The position numbers and the translations under genes were made by a program. The notes under the pieces are model-generated. The model ran no database searches. It was not told where the DNA came from and was given only the letters and a program-made list of their open reading frames with translations. 64,000 nucleotides of DNA from Planctomycetota bacterium (GTDB lineage: Bacteria; Planctomycetota; UBA1135; GCA-002686595), in NCBI GenBank assembly GCA_012959785.1, contig DUCM01000021.1:247025-311024 (forward strand). The letters are read 5' to 3'. Shown piece after piece: positions 1-6,603 of this stretch (its first letter is position 1; every line of letters begins with the position of its first letter).

Positions 1-326
<326 letters not shown>

Positions 327-474
327 CCTTCCTCCACGAGCTGCGGCCTTCGGGCGGCTCTCAGGGAAGAAGGTAGCCTCTTATGGCTGCTGTCCATGTT
401 TCTTTCATTTCACCTTGCTTACAAACGAGCTGCTGCGCCCCACCACCAAGGTGAGGCGCCGGCGGCTCGCCGAA

Positions 475-585
475 TTCCCGGTGACCATAGAAGGTTGGCC
501 ATACCCGTTCCCATCCCGAACACGGTAGTCAAGCAGCCTTCGCCGATGATAGTGCTTTTGTGCGAAAGTAGGTTATTGCCGGGTT
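475..585 (+). rRNA. rrf: 5S ribosomal RNA
   Basis: The block contains the hallmark CCATCCCGAACACGG near 511-525, followed by GCCGATGATAGT and the terminal pairing CCCGGTG/TTGCCGGG. Length is close to the usual 110-120 nt. It follows the 23S gene after a spacer of about 150 bp with no tRNA in it. Ends are approximate and were set from the terminal helix. Confidence 0.93.
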
Positions 586-591
586 TTTCAT

Positions 592-625
592 GCGCCCCCG
601 AGCCAGCTCGGGGGCGCTTTTTTTT
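592..625 (+). terminator. Rho-independent terminator of the rRNA operon
   Basis: A 12-bp perfect inverted repeat (GCGCCCCCGAGC and its complement) with a very short loop is followed by eight T residues. It begins 7 bp after the 5S gene, so it ends the 23S-5S transcript. Confidence 0.9.
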
Positions 626-846
626 GTCCAACCCTTTCTGGTTATTGCGCCAGGACCGCCTTGTTGGGCCAAGCGCTTTTGCCGCTGGGCTCAAGGGGTC
701 TTGGCTGACGCTAGCCGGCAACCGATACCAGGCGAATGGGCGCCCGGTGTCGGGGGAGGCCCTGGTTGCCTTTCCGATCCGCCGCCCTCTCAGTCAGGGG
801 TTGAGAACGGGCATCGCGCAGGCGGAGCCCAAAAAACGGAGCCCCC

Positions 847-877
847 AAAAAAAAGGAGGCCAGCTTGGCTGGCCTCC
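847..877 (-). terminator. Rho-independent terminator on the minus strand
   Basis: A 10-bp perfect stem (GGAGGCCAGC/GCTGGCCTCC) with a 3-nt loop is followed, on the minus strand, by eight T. It faces the rRNA operon and would stop transcription coming from the lexA side. Confidence 0.8.
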
Positions 878-960
878 AGATGCCGCAAGAGCGGCGACTC
901 GTCTCTCTTCGAGTGGGTGTTATGCGCTACAGGCTCCTGGCCCGAGTATCTAGCCAGGAC
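847..960 (-). ncRNA. Candidate minus-strand structured RNA ending in a terminator
   Basis: Read on the minus strand, four hairpins follow one another: CCTGGC/GCCAGG (arms at 953-958 and 936-941), ACTCG/CGAGT (910-914 and 897-901), GCCGC/GCGGC (891-895 and 882-886), and the strong terminator stem GGAGGCCAGC/GCTGGCCTCC (868-877 and 855-864). The last is followed by eight T. No protein ORF is convincing here. lexA, the nearest minus gene, ends 525 bp upstream of the terminator, so the terminator may belong to a small RNA or to a long lexA 3' UTR. The family is not recognised and the 5' end is unknown. Confidence 0.35.
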
Positions 961-995
961 GATTCATGCACTTATTCATGAATGATCCCTGCTAG
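950..995. repeat. Imperfect palindrome of the CTAG...ATTCATG element
   Basis: Two copies of the same roughly 20-bp motif face each other in 46 bp. The left arm runs CTAGCCAGGACGATTCATG. The right arm, read on the minus strand, runs CTAGCAGGGATCATTCATG. A perfect 10-bp core palindrome ATTCATGAAT sits at 974-983. The right arm shares the 17-mer ATTCATGAATAAGTGCA with the copy after hflX. It may be a fused pair of mobile-element ends or a dispersed extragenic palindrome. Confidence 0.7.
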
Positions 996-1120
996 AAATT
1001 TGGCCTGAGAGGGCCTGTTTTGGAACGGCTGGCGACATATCCATGGACGCAGATGAGTAGTATCGCCGCAGGGCGCAGTAGAAGGAACGTGGTGAATAGA
1101 GCCTGCCCATGTCGTACAAG

Positions 1121-1167
1121 GCCGAGATCCAAAGCCGCCAGGCTCACGTTGGCAGCTGGATCTCGGC
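1121..1167. other. Long intergenic hairpin
   Basis: GCCGAGATCCA at 1121-1131 and TGGATCTCGGC at 1157-1167 are perfectly complementary. Inside them GCCGCCA and TGGCAGC pair again with one mismatch, giving about 18 bp of stem with a small bulge. No T tract follows closely on either strand, so it is not a simple terminator. Its role is unknown. Confidence 0.55.
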
Positions 1168-1203
1168 TCAGAATCGGGGATTGGTGTTTTTTCGGCCGGA
1201 CTC

Positions 1204-1405
1204 GTAGCCTGGTTGATTCATGCAAACACCCCAAAAACCTCGCGAACGGCCGCTTTCTAGAGCCTCTCGTCCCCTGACGGCACTTGTCGAATTCTGCCTT
1301 CCGCGACGACCCTACAGGCTTGTCTACGGCGTCAACACTCGCAAAGCACCACCATGAAACGAGTTGCTGTGTTCGGAACCCGTTTGCATGAATAATACGG
1401 GCTAG
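1204..1405. mobile_element. Possible MITE-like segment bounded by inverted CTAG...TTCATGCAAAC ends
   Basis: The left end reads TAGCCTGGTTGATTCATGC and continues AAAC. The right end, on the minus strand, reads CTAGCCCGTATTATTCATGC and continues AAAC. The two face each other 202 bp apart, as terminal inverted repeats would. The interior holds no transposase, and no clear target-site duplication was seen. The right end contains the lexA stop codon. It could equally be two independent copies of a dispersed motif. Confidence 0.35.
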
Positions 1406-2022
1406 ATCTGTCTCACGACGCCGATCAGGACGCCGCGGATGGTGACCTCGTCGGCGTAGATGGGGTCCATGTCCGAGTTGGCGGGTTGCAGGCGGATGCG
1501 GTTGGCCTCCCGGTAGTAACGCTTGAGGGTGGCTTCTTCGTTACCGAGGATGGCCACCACGGTTTCCCCGTTGCGGGCGGTTTCGCGGCGTTCCACAAGG
1601 ACCAAATCGCCGTCACAGATGGCGTCCTCGATCATGGAATGGCCTCGCACCCGCAGGGCGTAAACATCGCGGCCGTCAGGGGCGAGGTCCGAGAGGAAGA
1701 GCTCTTCTGGGGCCTCGAGGGCTTCGATGGGAGCACCGGCCGCGATGATGCCCAGGATAGGCACGGTGGCGGGCGGAGCTGGCATGGATTGTTCGTCGGC
1801 CTGCTCGACCAGGCGCAGCCCCCGGGAAACCCCCCTGGCCGCGCGGGTCAGGACTCCCTTGCGCTCGAGCTCGGCCACATGGCCGAAGATTGTGACCTTG
1901 TTGACTTCGAAGTGTTGCGCGATCTCTTCTAGGGTGGGACTGAGGTTGTGCTCCTCCGTGTAGGCACGCAAGAAGTCGAGGATGTCGCGCTGGCGGCGGG
2001 TGAGCGGCGTGGTACTGGTCAT
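1402..2022 (-). CDS. lexA: LexA, SOS-response repressor
   Basis: The 206-residue product has the usual LexA length and layout. A winged helix DNA-binding domain lies at about residues 1-68 (LTRRQRDILDFL at the start). A linker follows, with the self-cleavage site Ala95-Gly96 in GIIAAG. The S24-type protease fold carries the nucleophile Ser129 (RGHSM) and the general base Lys167 (TLK). RecA-stimulated autocleavage would derepress DNA-damage genes. The gene lies 43 bp downstream of a 34-codon membrane-peptide gene on the same strand, so both probably share the promoter near 2263-2299. The stop is TAG followed at once by CCCG of the dispersed element. A run of nine G (2046-2054, C on the coding strand) lies in the spacer ahead of the start. 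Confidence 0.96.
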   Translation of the reverse strand: MTSTTPLTRRQRDILDFLRAYTEEHNLSPTLEEIAQHFEVNKVTIFGHVAELERKGVLTRAARGVSRGLRLVEQADEQSMPAPPATVPILGIIAAGAPIEALEAPEELFLSDLAPDGRDVYALRVRGHSMIEDAICDGDLVLVERRETARNGETVVAILGNEEATLKRYYREANRIRLQPANSDMDPIYADEVTIRGVLIGVVRQI

Positions 2023-2053
2023 AGGGCAACTGATACGATCGATTCGGGGGGGG

Positions 2054-2068
2054 GCCTAATCCGGGCTA
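2054..2068 (-). repeat. Partial CTAGCCCGGATTA element at the small-peptide gene stop
   Basis: On the minus strand CTAGCCCGGATTA supplies the TAG stop of the 34-codon gene. Only the first half of the element is present; the ATTCATG half is missing and a run of nine C follows. Confidence 0.5.
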
Positions 2069-2170
2069 GAACAGGAAGGTGGCTCCGATGATCAAGGCGA
2101 AGAAGAGGATGGCAGGGCCTTCACTCTGGTTGGTCTTTACATAGCGCGCGGTCTTCAGGAATTGCGTCAT
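2066..2170 (-). CDS. 34-residue single-pass membrane peptide in the lexA unit
   Basis: This gene is too short for routine gene calling. Read on the minus strand from ATG at 2170, it encodes 34 residues: a basic soluble half (MTQFLKTARYVKTNQSEG) and a hydrophobic second half (PAILFFALIIGATFLF) that could just span a membrane. A purine-rich AAGGAG lies 12 nt ahead of the ATG. The stop TAG runs into CCCGGATTA, as in lexA and hflX. lexA begins 43 bp further on, and a putative LexA box covers the promoter. Known SOS-induced membrane peptides or proteins such as Caulobacter SidA (29 residues), and YneA, ChiZ and DivS beside lexA in Gram-positives, block division. A similar job is an inference from size, topology and context; there is no recognisable sequence match. 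Confidence 0.6.
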   Translation of the reverse strand: MTQFLKTARYVKTNQSEGPAILFFALIIGATFLF

Positions 2171-2219
2171 GGCGGTCTTTGTCTCCTTGAGGTCTCGAAA
2201 TTTCGGGTCGCCTGATGGT

Positions 2220-2244
2220 GGCGTGGCGAGGTGTGTTCCACGCC
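2220..2244 (-). other. 5' UTR hairpin ahead of the small-peptide/lexA unit
   Basis: GGCGTGG at 2220-2226 and CCACGCC at 2238-2244 form a 7-bp stem with an 11-nt loop. It falls between the predicted promoter and the ribosome binding site of the 34-codon gene. A perfect palindrome CGAAATTTCG also lies at 2196-2205. Either could be regulatory; there is no direct evidence. Confidence 0.3.
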
Positions 2245-2262
2245 TGCACCGAACAGATGGCT

Positions 2263-2290
2263 AATATATCGGCGGAATCCACCCGAACAA
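2263..2290 (-). promoter_or_regulatory. Putative promoter of the small-peptide/lexA unit
   Basis: On the minus strand, TTGTTC (2285-2290) and TATATT (2263-2268) are separated by 16 bp, a good sigma-70 spacing with close matches to both hexamers. The AT-rich -10 stands out in GC-rich surroundings. Transcription would start about 85 bp before the 34-codon gene. Confidence 0.5.
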
Positions 2291-2299
2291 GTCCCGAAC
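2285..2299 (-). promoter_or_regulatory. Putative LexA operator GTTC-N7-GTTC
   Basis: The minus strand reads GTTCGGGACTTGTTC, the direct-repeat form GTTC-N7-GTTC known for alphaproteobacterial LexA. The second GTTC lies inside the proposed -35 hexamer TTGTTC, so a bound repressor would block RNA polymerase. The position upstream of the unit that contains lexA fits autoregulation. Whether this lineage's LexA uses this form is not known from the sequence. Confidence 0.45.
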
Positions 2300-2456
2300 C
2301 TGAAAAATGTGCAACTCTTGGCCTCAATCTGGGACAGAGCCCGTCTCGGGGCCTCCAGCGCCCCCTGCATACCCCAATCCGGGGTCTGACTGACGCATCC
2401 TGGGCCCCCCCGTGACCCTATCCGGTGGCGGATCCGGGCCCCCTGGGCACTTCTCC

Positions 2457-2465
2457 TGGTAGAAT
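2457..2465 (+). promoter_or_regulatory. Possible extended -10 promoter for nadB
   Basis: TGGTAGAAT matches the extended -10 form TGnTAGAAT about 40 bp ahead of the nadB start. No good -35 hexamer precedes it, as expected for extended -10 promoters, but short matches of this kind also occur by chance. Confidence 0.25.
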
Positions 2466-2503
2466 CTCGGAGCGGCGCCATATCAAGGTCCGAAGCTTCA
2501 CCT

Positions 2504-4207
2504 TTGCAATCCTCCCAGCAGCTTGGCTTTGGCCGTTTCTTGACGGCCTTCGATTCGCGCCATGTACCGGCCTACCGCTTTGATCTGGTGGTCCTCGGGG
2601 GTGGCGTTGGAGGTGCTTTTGCAGCGCTGCGGGCTGCTGAACAGGGTCTCTCGGTGGCTGTACTCACCAAGGCCGCGGCCCGCGAAGGCAACACCCGCTA
2701 TGCACAAGGCGGCGTGGCCGCAGTGCTCGGCGAAGAGGATAGTTTTGAGTCCCATCTGGCTGACACCCTGTCGGTGGGGTGTGGGTTGTGCGAGCGCGAG
2801 GTGGTCGAGGGCATCGTGCGTGGAGCTCCCGAAGCCGTGGAGCGTCTGTTGGCCATGGGCACCGCTTTCGATCGCACATCCGCAGGCGATTGGCAACGCT
2901 CGCGCGAGGGCGGGCACTCGTTTCCGCGGGTGATTCACGCACACGGTGATTCTACCGGTCGCGAGATCCAACGCGCCTTGTGTGAGGCCCTGGCAGCGGC
3001 CGACGGGGTCACTTGTTTTCCCGATGTCTTCGCCCTGGACCTGCTCTCCACCGACAGCGGTCGCGTCACTGGCGTGTTGGCCGAGACTGGTCGCGGTGAG
3101 TTCGCCGCTTTTTGCTCCAGCCGCGTGCTGCTCGCCACCGGTGGGGCCGGACAGGTCTACCGTGAAACGACCAATCCCCCAGTGGCTACCGGTGACGGTG
3201 TGGCCATGGCGGCCCGTGCCGGGGCGACCCTGCGTGACCTTGAGTTCGTCCAATTCCATCCGACCTGTCTGTACATCGCCGGCGCGGGCCGGGCCTTGAT
3301 CTCCGAGATCGTGCGTGGTCATGGCGGCCTGCTTGTGGATCGCAACGGCAACCGCTTCATGTCCGACGCCCACCCCGATGCCGAACTCGCTCCCCGCGAT
3401 GTGGTTAGCCGTGCCGTTTTCCGACGCATGGTGGAGACCGGCGACACCAGCGTCTACCTCGACCTCTCGCAGGTCGATGGCGATCCCCAGCACTTATTCC
3501 CCGGTATCAGCCGCGTCTGCAGCGTGTTCGGCATGGATATCGCCCGCGACCCGATTCCCGTGCGACCGGGCGCGCACTATTTCATCGGCGGCGTGTTGAC
3601 CGATGGCCATGGGCGCACCAGCCTGCCCGGTTTGTGGGCCGTGGGGGAATGTGCTTCGACGGGCTTGCACGGTGCCAACCGGGTGGGCTCGAACTCCTTG
3701 CTAGAGTGCCTTGTGATGGGCTTGCGAGCCGGCACGGCCATAGCCGAGGAAGTGCCTCAAGCGCTCTCCGCCGCTGCTTTTGCGGGGGGAGAAAAGCGCC
3801 GCGATACGGGTTCCGACTCGGTTCTCGACATCAACATCGAGGACTTGACATACTCGTTGAAGTCCATGATGTGGCGCCAAATGGGGGTCGAGCGCGACGC
3901 CGCGGGAATGGGCGAGGCCCTCGAGAAGATTGCTTTTTGGATGCGCGTCGTCGAGGACCTGGCCGAGCCCGAGCGGCGCTCCTGGGCGCTCTTGAACATG
4001 CTAACCGTGGCACGCCTCGCTACCCTCTCGGCCCTCGACCGCGATGAGTCCCGTGGCGTGCATTATCGAGTTGACCGGCCAGCGACTCGGGCCGAGGCCT
4101 GCCACACTCTTATCCGTCCCAAACTCGAGGGCCAACAGGTGACTCGAGCTGAAGTGAGTCGCCCCCTGGCTGGGGCATCCCCGAGCTACGCCATTCATGA
4201 GTCGTGA
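2504..4207 (+). CDS. nadB: L-aspartate oxidase NadB
   Basis: A 567-residue flavoprotein of the succinate dehydrogenase/fumarate reductase family. It oxidises L-aspartate to iminoaspartate for NAD synthesis in the cytoplasm. The FAD-binding GGGVGG lies at residues 32-37, NTRYAQGGVAAV at 63-74, the substrate-loop HPT at about 251-253, and the C-terminal FAD contact GLHGANRVGSNSLLE at about 387-401. These signatures and the absence of an iron-sulfur partner separate NadB from SdhA. The start is uncertain. TTG at 2504 is the only early start codon that keeps the whole Rossmann strand, and no ATG lies in frame ahead of the FAD motif. nadA and nadC are not in this window. The gene overlaps hflX by 11 bp. 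Confidence 0.93.
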   Translation: MQSSQQLGFGRFLTAFDSRHVPAYRFDLVVLGGGVGGAFAALRAAEQGLSVAVLTKAAAREGNTRYAQGGVAAVLGEEDSFESHLADTLSVGCGLCEREVVEGIVRGAPEAVERLLAMGTAFDRTSAGDWQRSREGGHSFPRVIHAHGDSTGREIQRALCEALAAADGVTCFPDVFALDLLSTDSGRVTGVLAETGRGEFAAFCSSRVLLATGGAGQVYRETTNPPVATGDGVAMAARAGATLRDLEFVQFHPTCLYIAGAGRALISEIVRGHGGLLVDRNGNRFMSDAHPDAELAPRDVVSRAVFRRMVETGDTSVYLDLSQVDGDPQHLFPGISRVCSVFGMDIARDPIPVRPGAHYFIGGVLTDGHGRTSLPGLWAVGECASTGLHGANRVGSNSLLECLVMGLRAGTAIAEEVPQALSAAAFAGGEKRRDTGSDSVLDINIEDLTYSLKSMMWRQMGVERDAAGMGEALEKIAFWMRVVEDLAEPERRSWALLNMLTVARLATLSALDRDESRGVHYRVDRPATRAEACHTLIRPKLEGQQVTRAEVSRPLAGASPSYAIHES

Positions 4208-5531
4208 TCCCGAAGTTACTGGCACACCCCGCGAGCGGGTCCTGATCTGCGCCGTTTTTCTCGGCGACCACAAACACGAGCACGAGGGCGAACTGGCTGA
4301 GATCCAGGGGCTGGTGTATGCGGCGAATGGCGAGTTGGTGGGGGAACCCATCACCCAACGCCGGGAGCGCCCTCACCCCGCGACCCTCATGGGCAAGGGC
4401 AAGGTGGCCGAGATCGGCGAAGAGGTCGAAGCTCACAAGCCCGGTGCCGTGGTCCTCGACAACGACCTGACCCCGGCCCAGGTGCGCAACCTGGAAAAAG
4501 CCTGGGGCTGCCGCGTGATCGACCGCTCCGAACTGATCCTCGACATCTTTGCCAGCCGGGCCCAGACGCGCCAGGCGCGACTGCAGGTGGAACTGGCCCA
4601 AAACGAATACCTGGCGCCGCGCCTGCGGCGCATGTGGACGCACCTCGAACGCACCGAGGGTGCCATCGGAACCCGTGGTCCCGGTGAGACCCAGCTTGAA
4701 ACCGACCGGCGGCTTCTGCGCAAACGCATCCGGGACCTGAAGCGTTCCCTGAAGGAGCTCGAGGCGCGCAAGCAACGCGAAGTCATTTCGCGGGCCGACC
4801 AGTTCACCATTGGCTTGGTGGGCTACACCAACGCCGGCAAGTCCACTCTGCTCAACTGTTTGACCGGTGCCGACGAGTTCGTGGCCGACATGCTCTTCGC
4901 CACCCTCGACACGCGCACGCGTCAGTGGCGCCTGTCCGATGGGCGGCAGGTGTTGCTCTCCGATACGGTCGGTTTTCTCGGTCGCCTGCCGCACCACCTG
5001 GTGGCTTCCTTCCATGCAACCCTCGAGGAGACCCTCAATGCGGATTTGATCCTGCATGTGGTCAATGCTTCGCACCCCGACGCCCCCGAGCAGATGGCGG
5101 CGGTGGACGAGGTCCTGTGCTCCGTGGGGCACTCGACTCGCACGGGTGTCCTGGTGCTGAACAAGATCGATCTCTTGCGCGATCCCCTCGACTTGCAGCT
5201 CTTGGCGCGCGACCGGCCCGAGCGGGTCGTGCACATTTCGGCCCACACCGGCGAAGGGCTCGAAAGGCTCGATGCAATCGTGCGCGAGATTCTCGACGCA
5301 CGCTCGGCCCTGCTCTCAATCCTGCTGCCCCTGGCCAACGGTCGCCTGGCCGCTCGCGTGCGGGCCACGGCCCTGGTTCTCGAGGAAGAAGTTCTGGGCG
5401 ATGCAGAGCTGCGCATGCAGGTACGCATGGACGAAACCGCCCTGGGTCTACTCAAGCAAAGCGCCGCGGGCGAACTCTCCTACGAGGTACTCGAACCCCC
5501 CCGCGAGCCCCTGCTGAGCTGGGATCTCTAG
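4197..5531 (+). CDS. hflX: GTPase HflX
   Basis: A 444-residue GTPase that acts on ribosomes; in other bacteria it splits stalled or stress-inactivated 70S particles. The HflX-specific N-terminal domain occupies about residues 10-200 with the signature LMGKGKVAEI and the GPGETQLETDRR linker. The G domain follows: P-loop GYTNAGKST at about 208-216, DTVGF at about 255 and NKID at about 321. The ATG lies inside the end of nadB (11-bp overlap), which suggests co-transcription. No clear Shine-Dalgarno sequence precedes it. The TAG stop is part of the dispersed motif CTAGCCCGGACGATTCATG. Confidence 0.96.
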   Translation: MSRDPEVTGTPRERVLICAVFLGDHKHEHEGELAEIQGLVYAANGELVGEPITQRRERPHPATLMGKGKVAEIGEEVEAHKPGAVVLDNDLTPAQVRNLEKAWGCRVIDRSELILDIFASRAQTRQARLQVELAQNEYLAPRLRRMWTHLERTEGAIGTRGPGETQLETDRRLLRKRIRDLKRSLKELEARKQREVISRADQFTIGLVGYTNAGKSTLLNCLTGADEFVADMLFATLDTRTRQWRLSDGRQVLLSDTVGFLGRLPHHLVASFHATLEETLNADLILHVVNASHPDAPEQMAAVDEVLCSVGHSTRTGVLVLNKIDLLRDPLDLQLLARDRPERVVHISAHTGEGLERLDAIVREILDARSALLSILLPLANGRLAARVRATALVLEEEVLGDAELRMQVRMDETALGLLKQSAAGELSYEVLEPPREPLLSWDL

Positions 5532-5555
5532 CCCGGACGATTCATGAATAAGTGC
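5528..5555 (+). repeat. CTAGCCCG...ATTCATG element copy overlapping the hflX stop
   Basis: CTAGCCCGGACGATTCATG continues as AATAAGTGCA. The last 17 bases, ATTCATGAATAAGTGCA, are identical to the right arm of the palindrome at 950-995 read on the minus strand. The stop codon of hflX is the TAG of this element. It lies where two convergent genes meet. Confidence 0.7.
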
Positions 5556-5682
5556 AATTGTCGTTCCAACTTGCCCCTCGGTGCCAGGGGCCCCGGAATC
5601 AAGGCCCCGGAGTCAAGGTAGTTGCCGCCTCGCGAATCAGTCGTTTTCGGCCAAACATCTATGAGACCGAAGGAGCAGTCTC

Positions 5683-6603
5683 CTACGCCAGGTGCCTTAC
5701 GGCCCGCTGGCGCATTTCGGTGTACTGGACGGGAGTGATCGGGCTGTTCAGCTTGTCGCCTTCATAGACCTTCACGGTGCGACGAACTGCTGACAGGATG
5801 CGGCGCCGACGACGGGAGCGGCTTTCGCGGGCGATGGCGGCGACCTCGCGCCGGATGAATTTGCGCGGCGTGCCGAGTAGGGCCAGGGCCAGGGGCTCTT
5901 CGATGCCTCCCCGCTCCAGGAGTCGGAGGTTGTCTCTGCGCTCCATGCTGGCGTGCGCTTGTTGGGTGATACGCAGGGTCCGCGGCGAGGGCTTGATCGA
6001 GATGAATCCGGTGTGCTCCACCACCACACCCCAGGGCTCCAGGCGCGCTTCCATGGCCCGCGTCAACTCCCCGTCGAGTTCACCGGCGAGCCGCATGGCC
6101 GAGCGCTTCGAGGAGCAGACGATCTCTTGCACCGAAAGGCTCAGCATCTGGCGCATGCCCTTCAAGAGATCCTCGACTTCGATCAGGGCCTTTTGGATGT
6201 CCACGATGCGATAGACCAGGTTGACATCGACGAACCAGACCAGGCCGTCGGCCGAGGTGACTTTTTGGTTGGGGACATCCATCGTGCGCGAGCGAGTGGG
6301 CAGGGTGCGCACGCTTTGGAAGTAGGGGATCTTGAACACGAAGCCCGGTTCCAGAACCCTTTTCGCGCGGCCGAGACTGAAAAAGAGCCCAGTTTCGCCG
6401 GTGCGCACCGTGGTGCCGAGGGCGCGCAGGAGACCCCAGGCGGCGAGAAAGACGAAATAGGGGTTGTTCTTGGCGAAGGTCATGGCGCGCTCGCGAACGA
6501 ACACGAGCACTTCGCCGAATGCAGAGCGGCTCTCTTCGAGGGTACCCAGACCCTCGAGGGCCCCTTGCAGGCCGAGGTACAAGAGCGGCTCGCAGAAAAG
6601 CAC
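5683..6603 (-). CDS. SPFH-domain (stomatin/prohibitin-like) membrane protein A
   Basis: A 306-residue protein with a hydrophobic stretch at about residues 48-64 (YFVFLAAWGLLRAL). An SPFH band-7 domain follows, from about 67 to 235 (ETGLFFSLGRAKRVLEPGF, then WFVDVNLVYRIVD). The tail is very basic (ESRSRRRRRI) and unusual for the family. SPFH proteins oligomerise on membranes and scaffold proteases or transport machinery. The GTG start overlaps the TAG stop of the second SPFH gene by one base (TAGTG), so translation is coupled. The pair and secDF form one minus-strand unit. Specific function unknown. Confidence 0.85.
   Translation of the reverse strand: MLFCEPLLYLGLQGALEGLGTLEESRSAFGEVLVFVRERAMTFAKNNPYFVFLAAWGLLRALGTTVRTGETGLFFSLGRAKRVLEPGFVFKIPYFQSVRTLPTRSRTMDVPNQKVTSADGLVWFVDVNLVYRIVDIQKALIEVEDLLKGMRQMLSLSVQEIVCSSKRSAMRLAGELDGELTRAMEARLEPWGVVVEHTGFISIKPSPRTLRITQQAHASMERRDNLRLLERGGIEEPLALALLGTPRKFIRREVAAIARESRSRRRRRILSAVRRTVKVYEGDKLNSPITPVQYTEMRQRAVRHLA

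Larger units (their letters stand above)
626..1401. other. Gene-poor region between the 5S gene and lexA
   Basis: About 775 bp without a believable protein gene. It holds the minus-strand terminator at 847-877 with three more hairpins to its right, the palindrome at 950-995, a long hairpin at 1121-1167, and inverted copies of the CTAGCCCG...ATTCATG element at 1204-1226 and 1384-1405. No tRNA could be recognised in it. Confidence 0.6.

Noticed and set aside
396-985. Open frames crossing the 5S rRNA and its terminator
   Set aside because: They run through a clear rRNA gene and a terminator and have no domain.
1354-1393. Tiny frame MKRVAVFGTRLHE ending in the TGAATAA of the repeat element
   Set aside because: Thirteen codons without ribosome binding site or conservation evidence; probably chance.
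2498-3493. Long minus-strand frame opposite nadB
   Set aside because: A shadow of the GC-rich nadB codons; its sequence has no domain and the plus strand carries all family motifs.
4188-4203. GCCATTCATGAGT at the hflX start as another copy of the CTAG...ATTCATG element
   Set aside because: Only ATTCATGA matches; the CTAGCCCGG half is missing, and the ATG is needed for hflX.
5589-5616. Two 14-bp near-repeats GGCCCCGGAATCAA/GGCCCCGGAGTCAA between hflX and the SPFH genes
   Set aside because: Only two copies, no further structure or T run; too little to call a functional element or a terminator.
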